A DNA stretch of 7,921 nucleotides from TCS-49 sp964442515 (GTDB lineage Bacteria; Campylobacterota; Campylobacteria; Campylobacterales; Sulfurovaceae), in the NCBI GenBank assembly GCA_964442515.1, contig CAYUAC010000094.1:1-7921 (forward strand). The letters are read 5' to 3'. The position numbers were made by a program, and so were the translations under genes. Every line of letters starts with the position of its first letter. The first letter of the stretch is position 1. Below are positions 1 through 6,651 of the stretch, in pieces. A model generated the notes under the pieces. It had not been told where the DNA came from. It made no database searches and saw only the letters and a list, made by a program, of their open reading frames with translations.

Positions 1-361
1 ATCCCTCCTTGTCGATAATATGCAGCCAAACATTTTTGTAGGTGGTGTGTTCTTTCAGATACAGCGACAGCTCCTGCAGACTAGGGTCCAGTTGCGCAGT
101 GTCTTTTAAAAAGGCTTTGATATTGCTGCTTTGGGAAAGCGACATCGCCGTAGCCAGAGTGGCATTGTGCTTTTGATCGATTGCGGTTTTGATCTCAGCA
201 CGCATCGAATCGGCCAGGGCGGTGTAGCGGGTTTGTTCAAACTCTCTTGTTTCAGTTTCTTTGAGGTGGTCAAATACCAGCATTACGCCGATACAGGACG
301 CGGCGAACAGGGCGCTTAAAAGCAGGTTGTAGGGGCGCTTGAGAAGGCTTTTTATACTCAC
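1..361 (-). CDS. Membrane sensor protein, dCache-like periplasmic domain (N-terminal part, runs off left edge)
   Basis: My own reverse-strand translation gives 120 residues with no stop, starting at a GTG at 361-359 and leaving the window at its left end. Residues 1-10 are basic (MSIKSLLKRP), residues about 11-30 form a transmembrane helix, and a helical periplasmic stretch follows. Residues about 68-120 (LATAMSLSQSSNIKAFL, then YKNVWLHIIDKEG) have the look of the membrane-distal start of a dCache_3-type double sensory domain, as in Campylobacterota histidine kinases, chemoreceptors and GGDEF/EAL proteins. The output domain lies outside the window, so kinase, c-di-GMP enzyme or methyl-accepting receptor cannot be told apart. 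The start codon overlaps the queC stop by four bases (GTGA), which suggests translational coupling. The GTG choice is supported by that overlap and by the well-formed N-terminal membrane anchor directly after it. Confidence 0.8.
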   Translation of the reverse strand, partial: MSIKSLLKRPYNLLLSALFAASCIGVMLVFDHLKETETREFEQTRYTALADSMRAEIKTAIDQKHNATLATAMSLSQSSNIKAFLKDTAQLDPSLQELSLYLKEHTTYKNVWLHIIDKEG

Positions 362-1038
362 ACGGAGGGCTTTTCATAGGCTACGGGGTCATGTTCTGCG
401 GCCTGGTTGAAACCTCTCAGGCGCAGGCGGCAGCTGTCACACACCCCGCAGGCTTTATCACTGTTTTGATAACAGCTCCAGGTATGGGCCAGGTTGACTT
501 TTAACGATTTTGCTTTTTGGACGATGAGCTTTTTGCTCATATCCACAAGGGGCATATGGATTTCAATCTGCGTGTCTTCTTTGGTGCCGATATTGATCGC
601 GCTTTGCTGGGCTTTGATAAAGTTGTCGGTGCAGTCGGGGTAGCCGCTGCTGTCTTCTGCGACCACCCCGATATGGATCGCTTCGGCGCCGTGCTTTTCG
701 GCTACGGCTGCGGCGATAGAGAGAAAGATACCGTTTCGAAAAGGAACGTAGGTGGAGGGCACCTCCTCATCCAGACCGTCTGTTGGAATCTCCATAGACG
801 TGTCAATAAGCGAGGACGCCCCGATTTTGGAAAAAAAGTCAAGGTTCAGATTGTAGCGTCTGCTTGCGTCCAGATCGTCGCAGAGCTTGTCAAAGCACTC
901 TTTTTCTTTTGCCTGGGTGCGCTGGCCGTAGTCAAAATGCAGCCCGATAATCTCATATCCCTCTTGTTTGGCCATATGAGCGCTTACGGCGCTGTCCATA
1001 CCGCCGCTTATAATACAAACTGACTGTTTTTTCATCAT
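358..1038 (-). CDS. queC: 7-cyano-7-deazaguanine synthase QueC
   Basis: QueC is a cytoplasmic enzyme that converts 7-carboxy-7-deazaguanine to preQ0 using ATP and ammonia, a step towards queuosine in tRNA. The 226-residue product has the PP-loop ATP-binding motif SGGMDS at 11-16, a VPFRN motif at 98-102, the family segment DSSGYPDCTDNFI at 129-141, and the C-terminal zinc site with cysteines 189, 197, 200 and 203 (C-x7-C-x2-C-x2-C). Its length is normal for the family. The reading frame stays open upstream to an ATG at 1137, but those 33 extra residues do not resemble QueC and would overlap ybeY. The chosen start has an AAGG ribosome binding site five bases ahead. A second ATG at 1035 follows directly (spacing eight) and is equally possible. 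The stop overlaps the start of the downstream sensor gene. No other queuosine genes are in the window. Confidence 0.96.
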   Translation of the reverse strand: MMKKQSVCIISGGMDSAVSAHMAKQEGYEIIGLHFDYGQRTQAKEKECFDKLCDDLDASRRYNLNLDFFSKIGASSLIDTSMEIPTDGLDEEVPSTYVPFRNGIFLSIAAAVAEKHGAEAIHIGVVAEDSSGYPDCTDNFIKAQQSAINIGTKEDTQIEIHMPLVDMSKKLIVQKAKSLKVNLAHTWSCYQNSDKACGVCDSCRLRLRGFNQAAEHDPVAYEKPSV

Positions 1039-1043
1039 AAAGA

Positions 1044-1047
1044 CCTT
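1044..1047 (-). promoter_or_regulatory. Ribosome binding site of queC
   Basis: AAGG on the minus strand, five bases before the ATG at 1038 and eight before the ATG at 1035. It supports a start here rather than at the upstream ATG at 1137, but does not decide between the two adjacent ATGs. Confidence 0.6.
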
Positions 1048-1060
1048 AAAATGTGTTAAA

Positions 1061-1066
1061 ATTATG
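1061..1066 (-). promoter_or_regulatory. Possible -10 element for queC
   Basis: Read on the minus strand this is CATAAT, preceded by TTG, in the 45-base gap between queC and ybeY. It would give a short leader of about 16 bases that still holds the AAGG site. No clear -35 is seen, which is common for Campylobacterota sigma-70 promoters. A plus-strand TAAAAT at 1057-1062 overlaps it, but lies too close to the ybeY GTG to leave room for a normal leader. This is pattern reading only. Confidence 0.25.
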
Positions 1067-1072
1067 CAAAAA

Positions 1073-1076
1073 AAGG
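1073..1076 (+). promoter_or_regulatory. Ribosome binding site that sets the GTG start of ybeY
   Basis: AAGG within a run of A's, seven bases ahead of the GTG at 1084. The next in-frame start candidates lie inside conserved YbeY sequence, so this site decides the non-ATG start. Confidence 0.6.
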
Positions 1077-1083
1077 TTCCGCC

Positions 1084-1500
1084 GTGATTGATCTGGAAAA
1101 CACAACCCGCAGCGACCCCGACCTTGATCTCTTGCAAAACATTGCTGATAGTTTAACAAAAAAAGACATAGAAGTCGTAATCTGTCCCGATCGAAGAATC
1201 CGCGAACTCAACGCCCTGTACCGCGGCAGGGACAAAGCGACCGACGTGCTCAGCTTTCCGCTTAAACACAACGACCACCTGCCCCTTGGTACGATCGTAA
1301 TCTCGGCAGATACCGCACAGGCTGCTGCTGATGCACACGGGCACGGTTTTTCAGAAGAGATCGCGCTGCTTTTTATCCACGGGCTGCTGCATCTGCTTGG
1401 CTTTGACCATGAGGCAGACAGCGGGCAGATGCGGCAAGAAGAAGCTAAGCTTATAGAACATTTTGGGCTGCCAAGCAGCCTGCTTGTGCGAAACGGGTAG
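1084..1500 (+). CDS. ybeY: Endoribonuclease YbeY (rRNA maturation factor)
   Basis: YbeY is a zinc-dependent single-strand endoribonuclease that takes part in 16S rRNA 3'-end maturation and ribosome quality control in the cytoplasm. The 138-residue product has the family signature HGLLHLLGFDH at 99-109, giving the three zinc-binding histidines H99, H103 and H109, and the conserved TDVLSFP segment at 53-59. The length is typical of the short Campylobacterota YbeY, and the C-terminal SSLLVR is also typical. The start is a GTG with AAGG seven bases upstream. It is divergent from queC with a 45-base gap and is followed nine bases later by the exchanger gene, so these two are probably co-transcribed. 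Nothing is missing or broken in it. Confidence 0.95.
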   Translation: MIDLENTTRSDPDLDLLQNIADSLTKKDIEVVICPDRRIRELNALYRGRDKATDVLSFPLKHNDHLPLGTIVISADTAQAAADAHGHGFSEEIALLFIHGLLHLLGFDHEADSGQMRQEEAKLIEHFGLPSSLLVRNG

Positions 1501-1505
1501 GGGGA
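1499..1505 (+). promoter_or_regulatory. G-rich ribosome binding site for the TTG start of the exchanger gene
   Basis: AGGGGGA overlaps the last two bases of the ybeY stop codon and ends four bases before the TTG at 1510. It is a weak match to the usual AAGGAG, so reading may depend partly on ribosomes finishing ybeY. There is no in-frame ATG nearby: the first internal methionine is at residue 52, inside the first conserved repeat. Confidence 0.45.
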
Positions 1506-1509
1506 AGAG

Positions 1510-2451
1510 TTGGATTATATTGTTTTTGTCGCGGCAATTGCGGTACTGATTTACGGGGCCGATATCGCCATTAAACAAAGCGAGCGCATCGCTTTTTATT
1601 ATAATATCCCCGAATTCGTCATCGGGGCCACGCTGGTGGCGCTTGGAACCAGCCTGCCGGAGATGGCGGCAAGCGTAAGCGCCAGTGTGCAGGGCAAACC
1701 CGAAATCGCGCTGTCAAACGTGATCGGCAGCAATATTATGAATATTACGCTGGTACTTGGTCTGACCTTTTTGGTCGCAAAAACAGTTAACCCTCAAAGA
1801 GATCTGTTCAAACACGACAGCGCGTGGCTTGTTATCCCTGCGGCGTTGCTGTTTCTGGTGGTCTTTGACAGCTTTATCGGGCGCTTTGAATCGGCGGCGC
1901 TTCTGGTGATGATGGCTGCTTATATCTGGTTTTTAAAAATCCACTCAGGCTACATCTCCACCGAGGATATGGAGATCGATACGGAGCTGAAAAACGAACC
2001 CTTTTCCTGGATCAGGGTTTTGCCGCTTTTGATCGCGGGATTTGTCATGGTCACGGGCGGAGCCCATTACGCGGTCCAAAGCGGCAGCAGTATCGCCCTT
2101 GGTCTTGGGATGAGCCAGTGGCTGGTGGGTCTGCTTTTGATTTCGCTTGGCACAAGCCTGCCCGAACTGGTCGTCAGTATCGCCGCGGCCAGAAAGGATA
2201 AGGCCGATATGGCCATAGGCAATATCATCGGTTCCAACCTGGCCAATATCGCCGTGGCACTGGGCGCTGCGGGGCTGATAGCACCTATTGACGCCGATAT
2301 CGGCTCGAAAATGTATGATCTGATCATGATGGGGTTTGTTACGGTTGTTTTGGTTTTTATGCTGGCAAACCGTTTTTACAACAAAGCCGCCGGGCTTATT
2401 CTTGTTACGTTTTTAGCACTGTTTTTGCACAACAGCGTAAACAGTTTGTGA
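1510..2451 (+). CDS. Calcium/sodium antiporter, CaCA family (YrbG-like)
   Basis: An inner-membrane cation exchanger of the Ca2+:cation antiporter family. The 313-residue protein is almost entirely hydrophobic, with about ten membrane segments in two halves. Each half carries one alpha repeat: GATLVALGTSLPEM at 39-52 with NVIGSN at 70-75, and LLLISLGTSLPEL at 208-220 with NIIGSN at 238-243. The acidic residues of the ion site are present in both GTSLPE motifs (E51 and E219). A charged cytoplasmic loop at about 150-165 joins the halves. Length and repeat order match YrbG-type exchangers. By family knowledge it moves Na+ against Ca2+, but the ion preference cannot be read from sequence. The start is a TTG nine bases after ybeY, chosen because the first membrane helix begins immediately and no other start lies before the first repeat. 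Confidence 0.93.
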   Translation: MDYIVFVAAIAVLIYGADIAIKQSERIAFYYNIPEFVIGATLVALGTSLPEMAASVSASVQGKPEIALSNVIGSNIMNITLVLGLTFLVAKTVNPQRDLFKHDSAWLVIPAALLFLVVFDSFIGRFESAALLVMMAAYIWFLKIHSGYISTEDMEIDTELKNEPFSWIRVLPLLIAGFVMVTGGAHYAVQSGSSIALGLGMSQWLVGLLLISLGTSLPELVVSIAAARKDKADMAIGNIIGSNLANIAVALGAAGLIAPIDADIGSKMYDLIMMGFVTVVLVFMLANRFYNKAAGLILVTFLALFLHNSVNSL

Positions 2452-2469
2452 TTTTTAATAAAAAGAGGG

Positions 2470-2475
2470 TAAGAT
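2470..2475 (+). promoter_or_regulatory. Possible -10 element ahead of the GGDEF-EAL gene
   Basis: TAAGAT sits in an A/T-rich gap of 56 bases (2452-2507) and would place transcription start about 25 bases before the ATG at 2508. The gap is the longest non-coding stretch in the window and holds no hairpin. An AGG ribosome binding site at 2499-2501 is six bases from the ATG. The promoter call is weak; read-through from the exchanger gene is also possible. Confidence 0.2.
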
Positions 2476-2507
2476 AAACTAAAAAAAATAAAAGATATAG
2501 GAAAAAT

Positions 2508-4256
2508 ATGCGTAAGTTAAGCTTTCTTTTACTTTTTGCCTTAACCGTTTTTGTTCTGTACAGTGCGTACTATGTCAAAAGTACAACCGACAGAAAGATA
2601 ACGCAAAAAGAAAAGATCGTGACGACGCTATTATCGGTCAAGGAAAATTACCAAACCTTCCTGCTTGATCTCAGCCAAGGCAGTGCCGATCTGAAGCAGC
2701 TGCAGCGGATGCAGACAAAACTTCGTGAAATACCAAAAGGCGAGTTTGGATACGAACAGCTGCAGCAGGAGTTGGCAGCGGTAGCCAACGCGTATGAGGA
2801 TTCTTCTCAAAAGGCTGTGGACGCCGCGGGTAAAGCCCATGTTAAAACTATTGTCGATACGCTGGTGTCCAATCTCAACCGCCAGTCTCACATGCACAGG
2901 CAAAACCTCTTTGCGTATCTGAAGTTTCTGGTGGGGCTGTTTTTGCTTTTTGCCGGGGTGGTGGCGTATTATATATATTTTAACGACAGGGAAAAGGATA
3001 AGCTGCGCCGCATCCAGAATACGCTGCACAAAAACCTGGTTACCGATGATCTTACCAAGATCGGCAACCGCGCGGCGCTGTATCGGCAGATGGCAGAGCA
3101 TGAAAAACTCACGCTGGTGCTTTTTAATATCTCCAAGTTCAAGCGCATTAATGATTTTTACGGTCTCAAAGCCGGGGATTTTGTCCTGCAAAGCTTTGCT
3201 TCTTTGTTAAAACAGCGTACCAAAGAGTGCCGGGGCGCCAGGCTGTACCGGGTCGGCGGGGATGATTTTGCCGTGGTTATTGAGGGCGACAACACCGCAA
3301 GAGCTTCTACCATGGCCGTTGCGGCGCTGGAATATTTTGAAAACAGGGGCATTGTGTACGGCGACAACGTGATTGATCTTAATCTCTATGTCGGGATCAG
3401 TTCGCTTGTGCCTTATCTGGAAACGGCGGATCTGGCGTTAAAAGAAGCCAAAAAAGATCCCAATACTTCGGTCGTGGTGTACACGCCAAATCTTGACAAA
3501 TCGCAGCTGGTACAAAAAAATATCAACGCGCTCAAACTGTTAAAAGAGGGGATTGAACACAACGGATTTTTTCCCCACTTTCAGCCCATTGTCGATCTCA
3601 AGGACAACTCCATCACCAAATACGAAGCTCTTGTCAGGCTGCACCGCAGTGACGGTTCCATCATCTATCCGGCCAGCTTTATCGGCGCGGCCAAGGAAGC
3701 TAAGCTGTTAAACAAGCTTACCAAGATCATGCTGATTAAAAGTTTTGAAATATTCAAACACACCGACAGCGCCTTTTCGATCAACCTCTCTTTCAGTGAG
3801 ATCAAAGACCCGAGCAATCAGGAAGAGATCATCAAGATTATCGACGGTTACGGCAGGCACGCCAAAAAGCTGACCCTGGAGATTTTAGAAGATGATGAGG
3901 TTGATGATTACGCGCTGTTACACCGCTTTTTGGCAAAGGTGCAAACCTTTGGCGTCAGTATCGCCATTGATGACTTTGGCAGCGGATACTCCAACTTCGG
4001 CCATGTGATCAGTATGAATACCAACTGGCTGAAAATCGACGGATCGCTTATAAAGATCGTGGATTATGACATACAGGCCAGGGTTTTGGTAAAATCGATC
4101 GTGGATTTTGCCAAATCGATGCAGATCAAGACCGTGGCGGAATTTGTGCATTCAAAAGACGTTTACGACACGGTCAAGCGTTTAGGCATCGATTATGCCC
4201 AGGGCTACTACCTGGCAAAACCGGCAAAAGATTTGATTGAAAAGATAGATATATAA
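2508..4256 (+). CDS. Membrane GGDEF-EAL protein, probable cyclic-di-GMP phosphodiesterase
   Basis: A 582-residue membrane protein of c-di-GMP metabolism. Helix 1 spans about 5-23 and helix 2 about 136-158; between them is a helical periplasmic region of about 110 residues with no recognised fold. The GGDEF domain (about 175-330) begins TDDLTKIGNR, keeps N215 and D224, but has N207 (LFNIS) where the first metal-binding aspartate should be, and reads GGDDF at 250-254 instead of GGDEF or GGEEF. No RxxD inhibitory site is present. The EAL domain (about 345-580) keeps E373 (EAL), N426 (NLS), E458 and E461, D488-D489 (DDFGSGYS), K509 (LKID), E545 (AEFV) and Q565 (QGYY). I infer an active EAL phosphodiesterase with a degenerate, perhaps GTP-sensing, GGDEF domain. 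Start: ATG with AGG six bases upstream. The Lon-like gene follows after 12 bases. Confidence 0.93.
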   Translation: MRKLSFLLLFALTVFVLYSAYYVKSTTDRKITQKEKIVTTLLSVKENYQTFLLDLSQGSADLKQLQRMQTKLREIPKGEFGYEQLQQELAAVANAYEDSSQKAVDAAGKAHVKTIVDTLVSNLNRQSHMHRQNLFAYLKFLVGLFLLFAGVVAYYIYFNDREKDKLRRIQNTLHKNLVTDDLTKIGNRAALYRQMAEHEKLTLVLFNISKFKRINDFYGLKAGDFVLQSFASLLKQRTKECRGARLYRVGGDDFAVVIEGDNTARASTMAVAALEYFENRGIVYGDNVIDLNLYVGISSLVPYLETADLALKEAKKDPNTSVVVYTPNLDKSQLVQKNINALKLLKEGIEHNGFFPHFQPIVDLKDNSITKYEALVRLHRSDGSIIYPASFIGAAKEAKLLNKLTKIMLIKSFEIFKHTDSAFSINLSFSEIKDPSNQEEIIKIIDGYGRHAKKLTLEILEDDEVDDYALLHRFLAKVQTFGVSIAIDDFGSGYSNFGHVISMNTNWLKIDGSLIKIVDYDIQARVLVKSIVDFAKSMQIKTVAEFVHSKDVYDTVKRLGIDYAQGYYLAKPAKDLIEKIDI

Positions 4257-4268
4257 AAGGACAGCCGT

Positions 4269-6602
4269 ATGCCACAACCTCTTGATCCCGGCAGACTGCG
4301 GGGGCTGCAGGATGCTTTTGCTATTAAAAACTCCCACGCGTATGAGAAAAAAAGTTTTCACCCGCTGCACCAAAGGGCCTTCGGGGCGATGGAGCGCTTT
4401 TTGCAGCTTGGGTTTAATGACTTTCACCTGTATGTATCGGGTTCAAGCGGGGTGGGAAAACATTACAACACCCGTGAGTTTTTAAACAGCAATCTGCATG
4501 ACAACGCCAAACGCAGGGATTTAATTTATGTCAACAATTTTGACGACCCCGATCGTCCGCAGGCGATCTTTTTACCCGCCGGCAAGGCAAAAGCCTTTGC
4601 CAAAGAGATGGAACAAAGCGTTCAGAAAGCGGTAGAGGGCTTGGAAGAGATATTTGAATCTAAAGAATATCTGTTTAAAAAAAGAGATATCGACGCGTGG
4701 GCGCAGCAAAAGCAGGAGGACCTGTTTTTTGAAATCGTCAAAAAGGCAAAAAAGGACGGTCTGCTGGTCAGTTATGATGATCACGGGTATACCATTTCGC
4801 CGATGAACAAAGAGGGAAAGGTGCTTTCAAAAGAGGAGTACGAACGCCTCAGCGATACGCGTAAAGAGAAGCTTCGAAACGAAATTTTGGGCTATAAACA
4901 GCAGATCGATACCGCTTCATCGGAAGTCCTTGGCTTTAACAACCGGGCAAAAGAGGACCTTTGGGATTTGCAGCAGGCATTTGCGAAAAAGGTGCTTGGT
5001 ACAATTTTTGATCCGCTGCTGAAGCGGTATGAAGCCTCTGTACAGCTGTGTGAATTTATCCGGCGTGTGAAAGAGGATTTGCAAGACAGGGTGCAGGAGT
5101 TTATGCCAAACACCCAGCAGGAACAAACGCTGTTTACCTTTGAGGCACAGGGCGATACGCAGGAATACGGTGTGAATGTTTTAGTCGATAACGCCGGAAG
5201 TTCAAAACCGCCTGTCGTTTATGAGCACAATCCCACCTATACCAACCTTTTTGGTGTGGTGGAATACTCTTCGCAGATGGGGGCTTTGGTGACTGATTTT
5301 ACCCATATCAAGGCCGGGTCACTGCACAGGGCAAACGGCGGGTACCTGATCCTGGATGCCCAGAAACTGCTCTTTGCGCCCTATGTCTGGGAGGGTTTGA
5401 AGCGGATGCTGCAAACAAAGCAGTGCAGTATCGATACGATCAACGATGAACTTGGCTTAAGCACCGCCCAGACGCTGCGGCCCCAGCCTGTTGATTTAGA
5501 GATTAAAGTTATCCTGATCGGTTCCAGGCAGATTTATTATACCCTGCTGGAGTATGATGACGAGTTTGGCAAACTGTTTAAGATACACGCCGATTTTGAC
5601 GAGGATGTTGGCATTTCACGGCAAAATACAGACGCTTTTTGCGCGATGGTCAGTTCTATCGTGCATAAAAAAGGATTTATACCCCTTGATGAAGACGCCA
5701 TGGCCCAGCTGCTTTTCCATGCGGTGGCCGACAGCCAGAGAGACCGCATCGCCACAAACGCCGCGGAGGTTTGCGATACGCTTACGGTTGCAAACCATCT
5801 GGCCAAAACAGACCGTGCCGCGCAGATACAAAGTGCGCACGTCAAACAGGCCAGAAGCGATAAAAGCCACCGCGAAAGCAGGATCAAAGATGAGATATAT
5901 GCCGCGATTGCCGGCGGTGATATTCTGCTGGATTTACAGGGAACCGTTGTAGGCCAGGTCAACGGATTAAGTTATGTCAGCGTGGGAAAAGAAGCTTTTG
6001 GCGAACCGGTCAAGATCACGGCACTGACGCGCATGGGCAAGGGCGAAGTGGTCGATATCCAGCGGCAGGTGGACCTGGGCGGTTCGATCCATTCAAAAGG
6101 CGTCATGACGCTGGCGGGGTATATCGGCTACAAATACGCCAGAGACAGCGTGCTGAGTATGAAAGCTTCGATCAGTTTTGAGCAAAGTTATGGCGAAGTT
6201 GACGGCGACAGCGCGTCGCTTGGGGAATTGACCGCGATACTTTCTTCTTTGAGCGGGTGTGCTATCGATCAATCATACGGGGTAACAGGCAGTATCAACC
6301 AAAGAGGCCAGATTCAGCCCGTGGGCGGGATCAATGAAAAGATCGAAGGTTTTTTTGACGTATGCCAAAAGGTCGGCAGCACGCAAAACGCCGTGATTAT
6401 CCCCGCCCAAAACGCGAAAGACTTGATGCTTAAACAGGCGGTAGTCGATGCAGTAAAGCAGGGTGAATTTGCCGTGTACGCGGTTGAAAGTATTTCCGAA
6501 GCAGTCGAACTCTTAACGCACAAACCGGCCAAAGAGGTCGATGAAGCGGTGGTCAAAACGCTGCACTATTTTGCGCAGAAATCGCAGCAAAAACGGTTTT
6601 AG
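4269..6602 (+). CDS. Lon-like AAA+ protease (AAA_32/LonB-type, S16 peptidase)
   Basis: A 777-residue cytoplasmic protein in the Lon-like group related to E. coli YcbZ, without the N-terminal substrate domain of classical Lon. The P-loop is GSSGVGKH at 58-65, with K64 present but H65 where S/T is usual. A long charged helical insert, probably coiled coil, fills about 105-290. The Walker B-like strand is GGYLILDAQKL at 357-367, with D363 followed by A364 instead of the usual catalytic glutamate. The segment KVILIGSRQIYY at 413-424 matches the family. The S16 protease domain (about 545-765) holds the Ser-Lys dyad: S648 in DGDSAS and K691 in GGINEK, 43 residues apart as in E. coli Lon (S679/K722). 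The protease is therefore probably active, while ATP hydrolysis may be weak. Start: ATG with AAAAGGA seven bases upstream, 12 bases after the GGDEF-EAL gene, so the two form an operon. Substrates are unknown. Confidence 0.93.
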   Translation: MPQPLDPGRLRGLQDAFAIKNSHAYEKKSFHPLHQRAFGAMERFLQLGFNDFHLYVSGSSGVGKHYNTREFLNSNLHDNAKRRDLIYVNNFDDPDRPQAIFLPAGKAKAFAKEMEQSVQKAVEGLEEIFESKEYLFKKRDIDAWAQQKQEDLFFEIVKKAKKDGLLVSYDDHGYTISPMNKEGKVLSKEEYERLSDTRKEKLRNEILGYKQQIDTASSEVLGFNNRAKEDLWDLQQAFAKKVLGTIFDPLLKRYEASVQLCEFIRRVKEDLQDRVQEFMPNTQQEQTLFTFEAQGDTQEYGVNVLVDNAGSSKPPVVYEHNPTYTNLFGVVEYSSQMGALVTDFTHIKAGSLHRANGGYLILDAQKLLFAPYVWEGLKRMLQTKQCSIDTINDELGLSTAQTLRPQPVDLEIKVILIGSRQIYYTLLEYDDEFGKLFKIHADFDEDVGISRQNTDAFCAMVSSIVHKKGFIPLDEDAMAQLLFHAVADSQRDRIATNAAEVCDTLTVANHLAKTDRAAQIQSAHVKQARSDKSHRESRIKDEIYAAIAGGDILLDLQGTVVGQVNGLSYVSVGKEAFGEPVKITALTRMGKGEVVDIQRQVDLGGSIHSKGVMTLAGYIGYKYARDSVLSMKASISFEQSYGEVDGDSASLGELTAILSSLSGCAIDQSYGVTGSINQRGQIQPVGGINEKIEGFFDVCQKVGSTQNAVIIPAQNAKDLMLKQAVVDAVKQGEFAVYAVESISEAVELLTHKPAKEVDEAVVKTLHYFAQKSQQKRF

Positions 6603-6612
6603 GTGCTGTAGG

Positions 6613-6629
6613 GTGTATCTTACATCTTA
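6613..6629 (+). repeat. 17-base near-repeat, copy 1, upstream of the response regulator gene
   Basis: GTGTATCTTACATCTTA in the 49-base gap between the protease and response regulator genes. It matches 16 of 17 bases with 6877-6893 inside the regulator gene. Within it, ATCTT occurs twice, seven bases apart. It could be a regulator binding site, a remnant of duplicated sequence, or chance. Confidence 0.4.
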
Positions 6630-6635
6630 AAAAAC

Positions 6636-6639
6636 GGAG
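6636..6639 (+). promoter_or_regulatory. Ribosome binding site of the response regulator, unusually far from the ATG
   Basis: GGAG lies 12 bases before the ATG at 6652, longer than usual. The only closer start triplet, TTG at 6641, is in another frame, and the REC domain begins correctly at the ATG, so 6652 stands. Confidence 0.5.
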
Positions 6640-6651
6640 ATTGATAAAACC

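Noticed and set aside
131..319. 62-codon plus-strand open frame
   Set aside because: Antisense to the N-terminal region of the dCache-type sensor, which reads continuously across it.
517..1023. 168-codon plus-strand open frame
   Set aside because: Lies wholly opposite queC, whose motifs are unmistakable; composition is that of a shadow frame and it has no recognisable domain.
1039..1137. 33-codon N-terminal extension of queC to an upstream ATG
   Set aside because: Does not resemble QueC N-termini, overlaps ybeY on the other strand, and the start at 1038/1035 has a good ribosome binding site.
2452..2466. T-run followed by A-run after the exchanger gene as a possible terminator
   Set aside because: Only a short, pure A/T symmetry with no GC stem and no following T-run, so it does not look like an intrinsic terminator.
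2631..3191. 186-codon minus-strand open frame
   Set aside because: Antisense to the GGDEF-EAL gene; rich in H, Q, I and L as expected of a reverse reading, with no domain.
5537..5962. 141-codon minus-strand and 132-codon plus-strand frames in the protease gene
   Set aside because: Both overlap the conserved Lon-like protein in other frames and are serine/arginine-rich shadows.
6603..6651. Terminator or small RNA between protease and response regulator genes
   Set aside because: No stable hairpin with a T-tract is visible in the 49 bases; only the near-repeat and a ribosome binding site.
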